Shown here in pieces: positions 18,192 through 27,227 of a stretch of 53,434 nucleotides of DNA. Numbering within the stretch: position 1 is the stretch's first letter; each line of letters starts with the position of its first letter. Origin of the DNA: Bacillota bacterium (GTDB lineage: Bacteria; Bacillota; Limnochordia; DTU087); contig JAAZLW010000051.1 in assembly GCA_012799135.1 (NCBI GenBank), positions 1 to 53,434 on the forward strand. Direction: 5' to 3'. The notes beneath the pieces were generated by a model. The model did no database searches. It had not been told where the DNA came from and worked only from the letters and a program-made list of their open reading frames with translations. Position numbers and translations under genes: made by a program.

Positions 18192-19232
18192 ATGGTTAGT
18201 TTGAATCTTTTCGTGGCCTTTGTCATTGTGTTGGGACCGACTATCTTTTTTCACGAGTTGGGGCATTTTCTCGTGGCCAAAGCGGTGGGAGTGAGGGTCC
18301 ATGAGTTTGCTATGGGGTTCGGTCCGGTTCTATGGAAGCGGCGGAAAGGAGGTACCGTCTATTCGGTGCGGGGACTGCCTTTGGGAGGGTTTGTGAAACT
18401 TGCAGGCATGGACATGCCAGAAGATGAGGCTGACATGGTCGCTGACGATGATGAGGGGAGTTTCAATAACAAGACTCTTGGGCAGCGGTTGGCAGTGATT
18501 GCCGCAGGACCGATCATGAATCTTGTTTTGGCAACCTTATTGTTCGCACTGTATATGGGATTAGTCGTGGTACCACCTACCGTACAGGTAGTGGAGCCCC
18601 AGTCACCGGCTGCGGCGGCCGGTCTCTTGCCAGGTGATGTGATCACTGAGGTGGCTGGATTAAAGATCCAGTCTATCCGAGAGATCAATCAAATAGTTGC
18701 CAACCATCAGAATGAAGAGATTGCGATCAGTATTCTTCGGGAAGGACATAGGTTAGATCTTGAGATCACACCCAGGTTGGACCCTGAGATAGATCGGGCC
18801 CGCTTGGGCGTGGGGATGGTAGAGAAACCGCGGGAAACGGCGGGTCGTGCTTTGCTGTCCGGACTGGAGCGAACCTATGTTGTTTCAAGGGACATAATTC
18901 TGGCGATTACGCGGATGATCTCGGGAAAGATCGAACCAGACATTGCTGGACCGATCGGCATCTTTCAGTTAGTAGGAGAATCGGCGAGCCGGGGGTTTTT
19001 CTTTGTACTATTTATCGCGGCAGTTCTTAGTGTCAATCTAGGACTGTTCAACTTCCTTCCCATCCCGGTACTCGATGGTGGATGGCTGATTTTGCTGATC
19101 TGGGAGGCAATTCGTGGCCGTCCTTTAGAGCCGGAGCAGAAAGGGATTGTCCAGTTTATTGGTTTGGCGTTTCTTCTGCTTTTAATGCTCTTCGCCACCT
19201 ATAAGGATCTGTTGCGACTAGATATTCTCTAA
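18192..19232 (+). CDS. rseP: Site-2 protease RseP (RasP)
   Basis: A 346-residue intramembrane zinc metalloprotease. HELGH is in the first transmembrane segment (zinc ligands and catalytic Glu), a PDZ domain covers about residues 125-195 (SPAAAAGLLPGDVI), and the second active-site motif NFLPIPVLDGGW is near residue 290. It cleaves membrane-bound anti-sigma factors and remnant signal peptides. ATG at 18192 is used; the TTG at 18201 is better spaced from GAGAGGATG and is a real alternative. Confidence 0.95.
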   Translation: MVSLNLFVAFVIVLGPTIFFHELGHFLVAKAVGVRVHEFAMGFGPVLWKRRKGGTVYSVRGLPLGGFVKLAGMDMPEDEADMVADDDEGSFNNKTLGQRLAVIAAGPIMNLVLATLLFALYMGLVVVPPTVQVVEPQSPAAAAGLLPGDVITEVAGLKIQSIREINQIVANHQNEEIAISILREGHRLDLEITPRLDPEIDRARLGVGMVEKPRETAGRALLSGLERTYVVSRDIILAITRMISGKIEPDIAGPIGIFQLVGESASRGFFFVLFIAAVLSVNLGLFNFLPIPVLDGGWLILLIWEAIRGRPLEPEQKGIVQFIGLAFLLLLMLFATYKDLLRLDIL

Positions 19233-19273
19233 TATATCTCGAGGCGGGAAGCTGTAAAGGGGAGTGTTCACCG

Positions 19274-20407
19274 GTGGCAAGTGGCTCGATTGGTCGATTC
19301 AGGCCTTTGGTAGCGGCTGGGTGGGCCGGAGAAGAGATCACATTACGATCTCAGACAACGCCGGTCAAGGTCCAGGACTTGATTATTGGCGGGGGTGCAC
19401 CGATTTTGGTGCAGTCCATGACTAATACCGATACCAGGGATGTACAAGCTACCTTGGCTCAGATCTCGGCCTTACAAGAAGTGGGCTGTGAGCTGATCCG
19501 AGTGGCAGTGCCTGATCAAGAAGCGGCGGCAGTGTTGCCTGTTCTTTGTCGAGAAGCTCGTATTCCAGTGGTAGCTGATATCCATTTTGACTATCGGCTG
19601 GCCTTAGCAGCAATCGAAGCTGGTGTGAGTAAGCTTCGTATCAACCCTGGCAACATTGGTAGCCGCCGGCGGGTGGAAGCAGTGGTATCTGCTGCTAAGG
19701 AGAAAAACATACCCATCCGCATCGGGGTAAATGCTGGGTCTCTAGCTCGGCCACTTTTGGACAAGTACGGTGGTCCGGTACCCGAAGCTTTGGTAGAAAG
19801 CGCCCTTCAGCATATCAGCATACTAGAGGATTTGTCTTTTGCAGATATTGTGATCTCCCTTAAGGCCTCAGATGTAAAGACGACCGTTGCTGCCTATGGG
19901 ATGATGGCAGCCCGGACCTCCTATCCCTTGCATTTGGGAATCACCGAGGCAGGGACTCCTTTCCATGGGACGATCAAGTCTTCTGTGGGGCTCGGTATCT
20001 TGCTGTCTATGGGGCTGGGAGATACCATTCGGGTGTCTTTAACAGGGGATCCCCGTAAAGAAGTGGAAGTTGCTTATGGGATTCTGCGGTCGCTCGGTTT
20101 GCGACAGACCGGAGTGGAAGTGATCTCCTGCCCTACCTGTGGGCGCTGCCAGATCGATTTGGCAGGCATTGCCCAGGCCGTGGAGGCTCGTTTGAAACAC
20201 ATGAAGACACCACTGAAGGTAGCAGTGATGGGCTGCGTTGTAAACGGCCCCGGTGAAGCCAAGGATGCTGATATCGGTATCGCCAGTGGTAGAGACAGTG
20301 TCGTATTGTTTCAACGGGGACAGTTGGTTGGAAAGTTTCCTGCCGATAGGGCAGTAGAGGTTCTTGTAGAAGCTGTGGAAGAACTGGCTGGCGAGCTTCG
20401 GCAGTAA
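19274..20407 (+). CDS. ispG: 4-hydroxy-3-methylbut-2-en-1-yl diphosphate synthase (IspG/GcpE)
   Basis: A 377-residue iron-sulfur enzyme of the MEP pathway. The TIM-barrel half starts VQSMTNTDTRDV; the C-terminal [4Fe-4S] domain has Cys286, Cys289 and Cys321 with Glu328 as the likely ligands (CPTCGRC and MGCVVNGPGEA). The electron donor is not encoded nearby. GTG at 19274 follows a GGGGAG site; the first 20 residues are variable. The rseP-ispG-proS order is usual in Clostridia and absent in Bacillus. Confidence 0.96.
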   Translation: MASGSIGRFRPLVAAGWAGEEITLRSQTTPVKVQDLIIGGGAPILVQSMTNTDTRDVQATLAQISALQEVGCELIRVAVPDQEAAAVLPVLCREARIPVVADIHFDYRLALAAIEAGVSKLRINPGNIGSRRRVEAVVSAAKEKNIPIRIGVNAGSLARPLLDKYGGPVPEALVESALQHISILEDLSFADIVISLKASDVKTTVAAYGMMAARTSYPLHLGITEAGTPFHGTIKSSVGLGILLSMGLGDTIRVSLTGDPRKEVEVAYGILRSLGLRQTGVEVISCPTCGRCQIDLAGIAQAVEARLKHMKTPLKVAVMGCVVNGPGEAKDADIGIASGRDSVVLFQRGQLVGKFPADRAVEVLVEAVEELAGELRQ

Positions 20408-20426
20408 TTAGGGCTTTTCCCCTATA

Positions 20427-20456
20427 TTGACAGTGATTTGGAGGGTCTGGTACAAT
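20427..20456 (+). promoter_or_regulatory. Sigma-A promoter of proS
   Basis: TTGACA (20427-20432), an 18-nt spacer and TACAAT (20451-20456) give a near-consensus vegetative promoter. Transcription would start near 20463, leaving a leader of about 18 nt, too short for a T-box, so proS is probably not controlled by tRNA-Pro here. Confidence 0.78.
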
Positions 20457-20480
20457 TGGTTTGATTTCGGGGGTGTTGGA

Positions 20481-22217
20481 ATGAGGATGTCAAGGCTCTT
20501 AGCACCGACCTTGCGGGAGGTTCCCGCGGAGGCGGAGATTGCGAGCCACCAATTAATGTTGCGGGCAGGACTAATTCGCAAATCGGCTGCAGGGATTTAT
20601 TCTTACTTACCTCTGGGGCATCGTGTGTTACAGAAGATCATGGCTATTATTCGGGAGGAAATGGACGCTGCCGGTGGTCAGGAAGTATTATTGCCAATTC
20701 TGCAACCGGCCGAATTGTGGCATGAAACTGGGCGATGGGATGACTATGGTGAAGAAATGTTCAAGCTAAAGGATCGCAACGATCGAGGATTCTGCCTAGG
20801 TCCTACCCATGAGGAGATAACAACCGCTCTTATACGCAGCGAGGTACGGTCGTATCGGCAGCTGCCTTTGCTTGTGTATCAAATCCAGAACAAATACCGG
20901 GATGAAATCCGGCCCCGCTTTGGAGTCATGCGGGGAAGAGAATTCATCATGAAGGATCTTTATTCCTTTGACCGAGATGACCAAGGCTTGGATGACAGCT
21001 ATTGGAAGATGTACCATGCCTATGAACGGATTTTCTTCCGCTGTGGACTCAATACTCGACCGGTTGAGGCGGATCCAGGGGCCATCGGTGGCAATATGAC
21101 CCACGAGTTCATGGCCTTGGCAGAGGCCGGTGAAGCAGAGATCGTGTATTGCTCTCATTGTGATTATGCGGCTAATATAGAGAAGGCAGAATGCTTCTTG
21201 CCTTCCGTTGAGCCCACCGGCAAGCTGGAGCCCTTAACCCGGGTAAGTACTCCCGGGGCCCGGACCGTAGAGGACCTGGAACGGTTTTTCCAGCGCCCCG
21301 CCAGTGATATGATCAAAACCCTGATTTATCGAGGTGGTGATACAGTGATCGCTGCATTGGTCCGGGGCGATCATACCGTAAACCCCATCAAGTTGGCCAG
21401 AGCTATCGGTACTCTCGAAGTTGAGCTGGCTGACGAAAAGACGATAGAACAGGTGACCGGTGCTCCTAGGGGCTTCGCCGGACCAGTGGGCCTCAAGGGT
21501 TGTCGGGTCATTGCTGATCCCGCAGTCATGAATATCGAAGATGGTATCAGTGGTGGTAATGCAGTTGATATTCATGTAAAAGGGATCAATGCGAAACGGG
21601 ATCTTGCCCCCGATGAGGTAGTGGATATCCGGATGGCAATGCCCGGGGATACTTGCATATGCGGAAAAGGCACTCTGCAAGGTGCCCGAGGTATCGAGGT
21701 GGGGCAAGTCTTTAAGCTAGGCACAAAATACAGTCAGCGTCTAGGAGCTACTTTTGCTGATGAAGAAGGCCAAGAGCATCCTCTGATCATGGGTTGCTAT
21801 GGGATCGGCGTAAGCCGGACCATGGCCGCGGTTGTAGAGCAGTGTCACGATGATGATGGTATATGTTGGCCCGTCAGCCTCGCACCTTACCATGTGAGTG
21901 TTGTTCCGGTTAACTACCGGGATGAAGAACAGCGGGCCACGGCGGAAAGACTGTACCATGACCTGTGTGCCGCTGGTGTAGAGGCAGTCATGGACGATCG
22001 GGATGAGCGACCGGGGGTAAAGTTCAAGGATGCTGATCTGATCGGCTTTCCGGTAAGGATCACCATCGGACGTAGGGCACTTGCCAATGGACAGGCTGAG
22101 GTGCGCTGGCGAACTACAGGTGAGGAATATCTAATTTCTTTGAATGAAGTGGTGACTCATGTTCAAGACCGAATCACAAGATGTATCGAAGATGTCGAGC
22201 TTGCATGCAGGCACTAA
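20481..22217 (+). CDS. proS: Prolyl-tRNA synthetase, bacterial type with editing domain
   Basis: A 578-residue class II synthetase charging tRNA-Pro. Motif 1-2 regions (RKSAAGIYSYLPLG, RDEIRPRFGVMRGREF), an inserted editing domain at about residues 225-400 that clears Ala-tRNA-Pro, motif 3 (GCYGIGVSR) and the anticodon-binding C-terminus are present. ATG at 20481 follows GGGGGTGTTGGA; a longer frame opening at 20427 would lie within the promoter and is rejected. The end overlaps the glycosyltransferase gene by 59 nt. Confidence 0.97.
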   Translation: MRMSRLLAPTLREVPAEAEIASHQLMLRAGLIRKSAAGIYSYLPLGHRVLQKIMAIIREEMDAAGGQEVLLPILQPAELWHETGRWDDYGEEMFKLKDRNDRGFCLGPTHEEITTALIRSEVRSYRQLPLLVYQIQNKYRDEIRPRFGVMRGREFIMKDLYSFDRDDQGLDDSYWKMYHAYERIFFRCGLNTRPVEADPGAIGGNMTHEFMALAEAGEAEIVYCSHCDYAANIEKAECFLPSVEPTGKLEPLTRVSTPGARTVEDLERFFQRPASDMIKTLIYRGGDTVIAALVRGDHTVNPIKLARAIGTLEVELADEKTIEQVTGAPRGFAGPVGLKGCRVIADPAVMNIEDGISGGNAVDIHVKGINAKRDLAPDEVVDIRMAMPGDTCICGKGTLQGARGIEVGQVFKLGTKYSQRLGATFADEEGQEHPLIMGCYGIGVSRTMAAVVEQCHDDDGICWPVSLAPYHVSVVPVNYRDEEQRATAERLYHDLCAAGVEAVMDDRDERPGVKFKDADLIGFPVRITIGRRALANGQAEVRWRTTGEEYLISLNEVVTHVQDRITRCIEDVELACRH

Positions 22218-22872
22218 CCTAAGCGGTGCAAAGAGGCCTAACCAAAGTGTGGCTGCTATTGTACCAGCATATAACGAGGCACATACGGTTGGAGATATAC
22301 TCCATGTACTTCAACAATGCCCCGACATCGATGAAGTCATAGTTGTAAATGATGGCTCTTCCGATGACACTGCTGAAATAGCAGCACGCTTGGGTGTAAG
22401 GGTGCTCAACTTATACCCGAATCGGGGCAAAGGTGGCGCCATGAAGGCCGGTGCGCAGGTAACCACAGCTGACATCTTGCTATTCATTGACGCGGATCTA
22501 CTCGGGTTAAAGGACTCACACTGCTGCGATCTGCTTAGACCAGTACTCGATGGTAGGGCGGACATGACTATCGGGGTGTTTGTCGGCGGAAGACCTGCCA
22601 CTACCCTAGCTCAGAAAATCACGCCCTTTCTTTCGGGGCAAAGAGCGATTCGCAGAGAGATCATAGAAGACATTCCCGAACTGGAGGAAAGCCGTTATGG
22701 TGTAGAAGTAGCCATATCGCGATACGCTGCATCTAAATGTATTCGAGTGGAAAAAGTCCTTTTGCAGGATGTCTCCCAGATCATGAAGGAGGAGAAGCAG
22801 GGATTCCTTCCGGGGGCTAAGAACCGTTTCAAGATGTACTGGGAGATCCTCAAAGTCTTGGGACAGAAATAG
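22159..22872 (+). CDS. Family 2 glycosyltransferase
   Basis: A 237-residue soluble GT-A fold glycosyltransferase. The nucleotide-sugar site is clear: AAIVPAYNEAHTVG, VVNDGSSDDTAEIA, and the DxD-type FIDADL. The GKGGAMKAG motif resembles glucosyl-3-phosphoglycerate or dolichol-phosphate-sugar synthase-like enzymes, but there is no membrane helix to name a lipid acceptor. GGTGA lies 5 nt before the ATG at 22159; a start at 22192 is possible. It sits between proS and polC, where relatives have no gene; the substrate is unknown. Confidence 0.85.
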   Translation: MFKTESQDVSKMSSLHAGTNLSGAKRPNQSVAAIVPAYNEAHTVGDILHVLQQCPDIDEVIVVNDGSSDDTAEIAARLGVRVLNLYPNRGKGGAMKAGAQVTTADILLFIDADLLGLKDSHCCDLLRPVLDGRADMTIGVFVGGRPATTLAQKITPFLSGQRAIRREIIEDIPELEESRYGVEVAISRYAASKCIRVEKVLLQDVSQIMKEEKQGFLPGAKNRFKMYWEILKVLGQK

Positions 22873-22885
22873 AGAATCTCTCTCG

Positions 22886-25800
22886 GTGGCGACGGAACTG
22901 GAAAGGATCCTGAAATTGACAGGCAATGCTACGGTATACATGATCACGCCCCGGATCAGGGGTCAGTGTCTTTCTGAATTTCTTAGGGCGGCCCAACTTC
23001 CAGTAAACTGTGAAGGAACAGCCGCCCGAATCGTTGTTGAAAAAGTCTTGGTTGACGCGGAACGTCAAGAATGGAAGATCTGTCTGACTCCTACTGACGA
23101 TTTGTGTCCCCAAGAATTAGACAGATTGGGAGCGTCCCTGGTAGCCATCTTGCCAGGGGTTCGCTCTGTTTGCTTTGAATCGACAGAAGATTCCGAAGTC
23201 CCCGGATCCGGAGTTGCCCAAAACGAAGTGGAGGGTACTACCACATCCGACAGAGAGTTGCTATTTGCCGATGAAGCTACTTACATGTCCATGGTGATGG
23301 AACGGGCAGCTCGGGAAACAAATGATGAAGCTGCGCCTGTTTCCCACAATAATAGCCGGGAGCGGGTCCGTGTTGGCCAAGTCTTGAAAGGGCGCTCCAT
23401 TCGCGAAGCTCCTAGATCAATAGATGAGATTAACGATGAAGAGCGATCCTGTGTGATTGGCGGGGAAATCATCCACATAGATGAGAAAGAGCTGCGCAGT
23501 GGGCGACGATTACTGCAGATCGATGTAACTGATTATCACGATTCGATCACCCTGAAACTATTTGAAAACGAGGATGCTGCCCGACTTTCTGCGGATCTGG
23601 CGATAGGCACGTGGATTCGGGCTCGTGGACCGATCCAGTGGGATCGCTACACCCAAGAGCTGACCATGTTGCCCAATGATATTCAGAGGCAGCAGGCTCC
23701 AGAAAAGTTGCTACGCCAAGATGACGCTCCAAAAAAGCGGATAGAGTTGCACCTGCATACCAAAATGTCTGCCATGGATGGAACAGTCGAAGTTGGTGAG
23801 GTCATTCGGCTGGCCGCTAGCTGGGGCCATAAGGCCATCGCTATTACGGATCATGGAGTTGTACAGGCCTTTCCCGAGGCTCACTTAGTGGGTAAGCGGG
23901 CAGGAATCAAGGTGATCTATGGTATGGAGGGATATCTTGTCGAGGGCGAAGACCCCCGCGCTGCCTCCTATCATGTGGTGCTTTTGGCCCGGAACCGGCA
24001 AGGTCTCTGCAACCTTTATCGACTGGTCTCTCTGTCTCACCTAAAGTACTTCTATCGGCGCCCCCGACTCCCCCGGAGACTGATCGAGGAATACCGGGCA
24101 GGGCTGCTAATCGGTTCAGCGTGTGAAGCTGGTGAAGTATACCAAGCCTGCCTGAATGGGGCTGATGACCGACAGCTGGCCAGGATCGCCTCATTTTATG
24201 ATTACTTGGAGATCCAGCCCTTGGGAAACAACGCCTTCTTAGTAGGAGAAAGGGTATCATCAGAGCAGGAACTGAAGAGCATTAACAGCCGTCTGGTTAA
24301 GCTAGGAAAAAGGCTCGGCAAGCCAGTGGTTGCTACCGGAGATGTGCATTATTTACAGCCATGGGATGAAGTATACAGGCGCATTCTCATGGCCGGCCAG
24401 GGGTACGAAGATGCGGAAAGGCAAGCACCGCTGTTTTTCCGCACTACGGAAGAGATGCTAGAGGAATTTGCTTATCTTGGGGAGGCGACTGCTTCCGAGG
24501 TAGTGCTGGAAGGCCCCAACCAAATAGCAGACCTGATCGAGGATCTACAGCCTGTTCCAGATGGCCTGCATGCACCGAAAATCGAAGGGGCTGACGAACA
24601 GGTAGTGGCTATGACCTATGCCAACGCCCACCGGTTATATGGTGATCCCTTGCCGAAGATCGTAGAAGATCGCATTCAGAAAGAGCTAAATGCTATTGTT
24701 GGTAATGGGTTTGCCGTTCTCTATTTTATAGCCCACAAACTGGTTAAGAAATCCCTGGATGATGGTTACTTAGTTGGTTCCCGTGGTTCAGTAGGGTCGT
24801 CGTTGGTGGCCACTTTATGTGGGGTGACGGAAGTTAATCCTCTGCCTCCCCATTACGTTTGCCCTGACTGCCATCACAGTGAGTTCCTCACGAATGGCTC
24901 TATTGAAGCCGGTGTTGATCTCCTGGACCGGCAATGTGAATGTGGAACGCAGTACCAGAAGCTTGGTTTTGATATACCTTTTGAGGTTTTCCTCGGCTTT
25001 CACGGAGAAAAGGTGCCAGACATCGATCTGAATTTCTCCGGAGAATACCAAAACGTGGTCCACAAGTATACTGAAGAGCTTTTTGGTGCCGATTACGTGT
25101 TTCGGGCCGGTACTATTGGCACTCTGGCTGAGAAAACCAGCTATGGTTTCGTCCGCAAGTACCTGGAGAGCAAGGGAAGGACAGCTCGAATGCCTGAGAT
25201 CAATCGACTGGTCAGAGGTTGCACTGGAGTGCGCCGTACCACCGGTCAGCACCCTGGTGGAATGATTGTGGTTCCCCAAGGTCATGACATTAATGAGTTT
25301 ACTCCGGTACAGCATCCAGCTAATGATGGCAAAAACGGGATAATCACAACTCATTTTGACTATAACGCAATCAGCGAGCAACTGGTCAAACTAGATATTC
25401 TGGGTCATGATGATCCGACCATGATCAGGATGCTGGAAGATACTACCGGCATAGATGCCGTGAGCATTCCCCTTGACGATCCGGACACCATGGCGATTTT
25501 TTCTGGGGTTGAGGTGCTCGGCGTCACTGCAGATGATCTGGGTACTAATGTAGGGACTTTGGGTATTCCCGAATTCGGTACACGTTTTGTCCGTCAGATG
25601 TTGGAGGAGACCCGGCCAACCACCTTCGGCGAGCTCGTGCGGATCAGTGGGTTCTCCCATGGCACCAATGTTTGGGCTAATAATGCCCAAGACCTGATTC
25701 GGGAGGGTATCGCGGATTTGGGTCAGGCTATCGCCACACGAGATGATATCATGAATTACCTGATTCAACTGGGTATGGAGCCCGCAGTCGCCTTTCAGAT

Positions 25801-26437
25801 TATGGAAAGGGTACGAAAGGGTAGAGGGCTTCGACCTGAAGATATTCAGGCTATGGAGGAGGCCGGAGTTCCCCGGTGGTATCTGGATTCATGCAAGAAG
25901 ATTAGCTATCTGTTTCCCAAGGCCCATGCGGTTGCTTACGTAACCATGGCCTTTAGGATAGCCTACTTTAAGGTACACCATCCCTTGGCTTTCTATGCCG
26001 CTTATTTTACTGTACGGGCAGATAGCTTTAGCGTTCAGCTGACAAGTGGCGGACTTACTGGTGTCAGGGACATAATTGAGCGAATAGCAGAGAAAGGCAA
26101 TGGGGCTACTGCTAAGGAGAAGGCCATGTTGACTGTTGCTGAAGTGGTCCTGGAGGCCATGTTGCGAGGAATAGGGTTTCAACGAGTCGACATTTATCAA
26201 TCTGACCCTACACGGTTTGTGATTCAGGGCCAAAATCTTCTGCCCCCTCTGGCGGCTGTGCCGGGAGTAGGGGATACTGCAGCGCTTACACTGGCACAAG
26301 GGCGAGAGGATGCTCCATTTACCTCTTGGGAAGATATTAGAATGCGGTGTGGAGTAAGTCGAACGGTGATCGAGACTCTTGCCTCCTATGGGGCTCTTCC
26401 GGGTCTACCGGAGACGGCTCAGCTATCTCTATTCTAA
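22886..26437 (+). CDS. polC: DNA polymerase III PolC, lacking the embedded 3'-5' exonuclease
   Basis: An 1183-residue replicative polymerase of PolC layout: N-terminal domain, OB fold (about 192-272), PHP domain starting with HLHT at residue 289 (ITDHG and GDVHYL also present), a zinc knuckle (CPDC...CECG near residue 659), the palm with PDIDLNF near residue 711 and KLDILGHDDPT near residue 835, and C-terminal tau-binding and duplex-binding parts. In Bacillus PolC (1437 residues) a DEDDh exonuclease is inserted after the GLEGYL segment; here GMEGYLVEG (residue about 346) runs straight on into SYHVVLLARN, so the insert is missing. The GTG start has no strong ribosome binding site. PHP metal ligands look intact. 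Confidence 0.93.
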   Translation: MATELERILKLTGNATVYMITPRIRGQCLSEFLRAAQLPVNCEGTAARIVVEKVLVDAERQEWKICLTPTDDLCPQELDRLGASLVAILPGVRSVCFESTEDSEVPGSGVAQNEVEGTTTSDRELLFADEATYMSMVMERAARETNDEAAPVSHNNSRERVRVGQVLKGRSIREAPRSIDEINDEERSCVIGGEIIHIDEKELRSGRRLLQIDVTDYHDSITLKLFENEDAARLSADLAIGTWIRARGPIQWDRYTQELTMLPNDIQRQQAPEKLLRQDDAPKKRIELHLHTKMSAMDGTVEVGEVIRLAASWGHKAIAITDHGVVQAFPEAHLVGKRAGIKVIYGMEGYLVEGEDPRAASYHVVLLARNRQGLCNLYRLVSLSHLKYFYRRPRLPRRLIEEYRAGLLIGSACEAGEVYQACLNGADDRQLARIASFYDYLEIQPLGNNAFLVGERVSSEQELKSINSRLVKLGKRLGKPVVATGDVHYLQPWDEVYRRILMAGQGYEDAERQAPLFFRTTEEMLEEFAYLGEATASEVVLEGPNQIADLIEDLQPVPDGLHAPKIEGADEQVVAMTYANAHRLYGDPLPKIVEDRIQKELNAIVGNGFAVLYFIAHKLVKKSLDDGYLVGSRGSVGSSLVATLCGVTEVNPLPPHYVCPDCHHSEFLTNGSIEAGVDLLDRQCECGTQYQKLGFDIPFEVFLGFHGEKVPDIDLNFSGEYQNVVHKYTEELFGADYVFRAGTIGTLAEKTSYGFVRKYLESKGRTARMPEINRLVRGCTGVRRTTGQHPGGMIVVPQGHDINEFTPVQHPANDGKNGIITTHFDYNAISEQLVKLDILGHDDPTMIRMLEDTTGIDAVSIPLDDPDTMAIFSGVEVLGVTADDLGTNVGTLGIPEFGTRFVRQMLEETRPTTFGELVRISGFSHGTNVWANNAQDLIREGIADLGQAIATRDDIMNYLIQLGMEPAVAFQIMERVRKGRGLRPEDIQAMEEAGVPRWYLDSCKKISYLFPKAHAVAYVTMAFRIAYFKVHHPLAFYAAYFTVRADSFSVQLTSGGLTGVRDIIERIAEKGNGATAKEKAMLTVAEVVLEAMLRGIGFQRVDIYQSDPTRFVIQGQNLLPPLAAVPGVGDTAALTLAQGREDAPFTSWEDIRMRCGVSRTVIETLASYGALPGLPETAQLSLF

Positions 26438-26739
26438 GGTACCATGTTTTCCTGCTTTTCCTGGGTCTTGTCAATGAAGTGGGAAAGTGATATACTGTTT
26501 TTGAAGAATGCCGCGCTGCATTCTTACTCTTTGTCTGGACAGACGGGAGCAAAGCGCGGCGTTGCTTTTCTAGAGTGACGTGTTCTGTGAAGAGTGGGTG
26601 AGCCCCACTCTTTCGTAGTAAAAGGGCAGAGTGGAAGACTAGAATGGGATGCTTATTTGGGGCCTGGGTAAGCCAGGAGGTTTCCTTACATAATCAACAT
26701 TTGACCGTGATACACACATTTAGAAATGGGGGATGAGAT
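26438..26739 (+). promoter_or_regulatory. Promoter-leader region of the rimP-nusA-infB operon
   Basis: This 302-nt gap holds a promoter and, from about 26503, a leader with several hairpins. AAGAATGC/GCATTCTT (26504-26511/26518-26525) competes with GCCGCGCT/AGCGCGGC (26510-26517/26553-26560). A 9-bp stem AAGAGTGGG/CCCACTCTT (26590-26598/26604-26612) follows with a weak T-tract, then a CCTGG/CCAGG hairpin near 26670. No ORF is likely in it. The competing stems suggest attenuation or an RNA-processing control. Confidence 0.55.
26468..26496 (+). promoter_or_regulatory. Sigma-A promoter upstream of rimP
   Basis: TTGTCA (26468-26473), a 17-nt spacer and TATACT (26491-26496), with an extended TG element. 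One of the clearest vegetative promoters in the window, about 245 nt before rimP. Confidence 0.8.
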
Positions 26740-27204
26740 ATGGGACGACAAGATGTAGAGAGCATCACCACTCAACTAGTTGAAGAGATCTTGTCAGACT
26801 ATCCAGAAATTGAATTAGTCAATGTCGAATATGCCAAAGAAGGTCCTGATTGGGTGCTTAGGGTGTTTATTGATAAGGTGGGCGGTGTTAGCCTAGATGA
26901 CTGTGAGAAAGTGAGCCGCCGATTGAGTTCCTCCCTGGATGATGCCGATCCAATACCCGGCAGCTATTCACTGGAAGTGTCTTCACCGGGTCTGGAAAGA
27001 CCGCTTACTCGGGATGCTCACTTTGAAAGGTTTGCCGGACATTTGGTTCAGATTAGGACCTATGCACCGTTCCAAGGCCAGAAGTTGTGGGAAGGACAAT
27101 TACTGGGCCTGGAGGACGGAGCGGTAGTGGTAGAAGTGGAGGGCGAAATTGTTAGAATTCCTCGAGACCAGGTGGCTAAGGCAAACCTGGCCATTGAGTT
27201 TTAG
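26740..27204 (+). CDS. rimP: Ribosome maturation factor RimP
   Basis: A 154-residue two-domain protein that binds free 30S subunits and aids their maturation. The N-terminal alpha/beta domain ends with SLEVSSPGLERPL, the RimP signature, and the C-terminal SH3-like domain follows (GQLLGLEDGAVVVEVEGE). GGGGGATGAG precedes the ATG. It is the first gene of the nusA-infB operon, as in Bacillus (ylxS). Confidence 0.95.
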   Translation: MGRQDVESITTQLVEEILSDYPEIELVNVEYAKEGPDWVLRVFIDKVGGVSLDDCEKVSRRLSSSLDDADPIPGSYSLEVSSPGLERPLTRDAHFERFAGHLVQIRTYAPFQGQKLWEGQLLGLEDGAVVVEVEGEIVRIPRDQVAKANLAIEF

Positions 27205-27227
27205 GTGAAAACAGGAGGGGCACGTAA

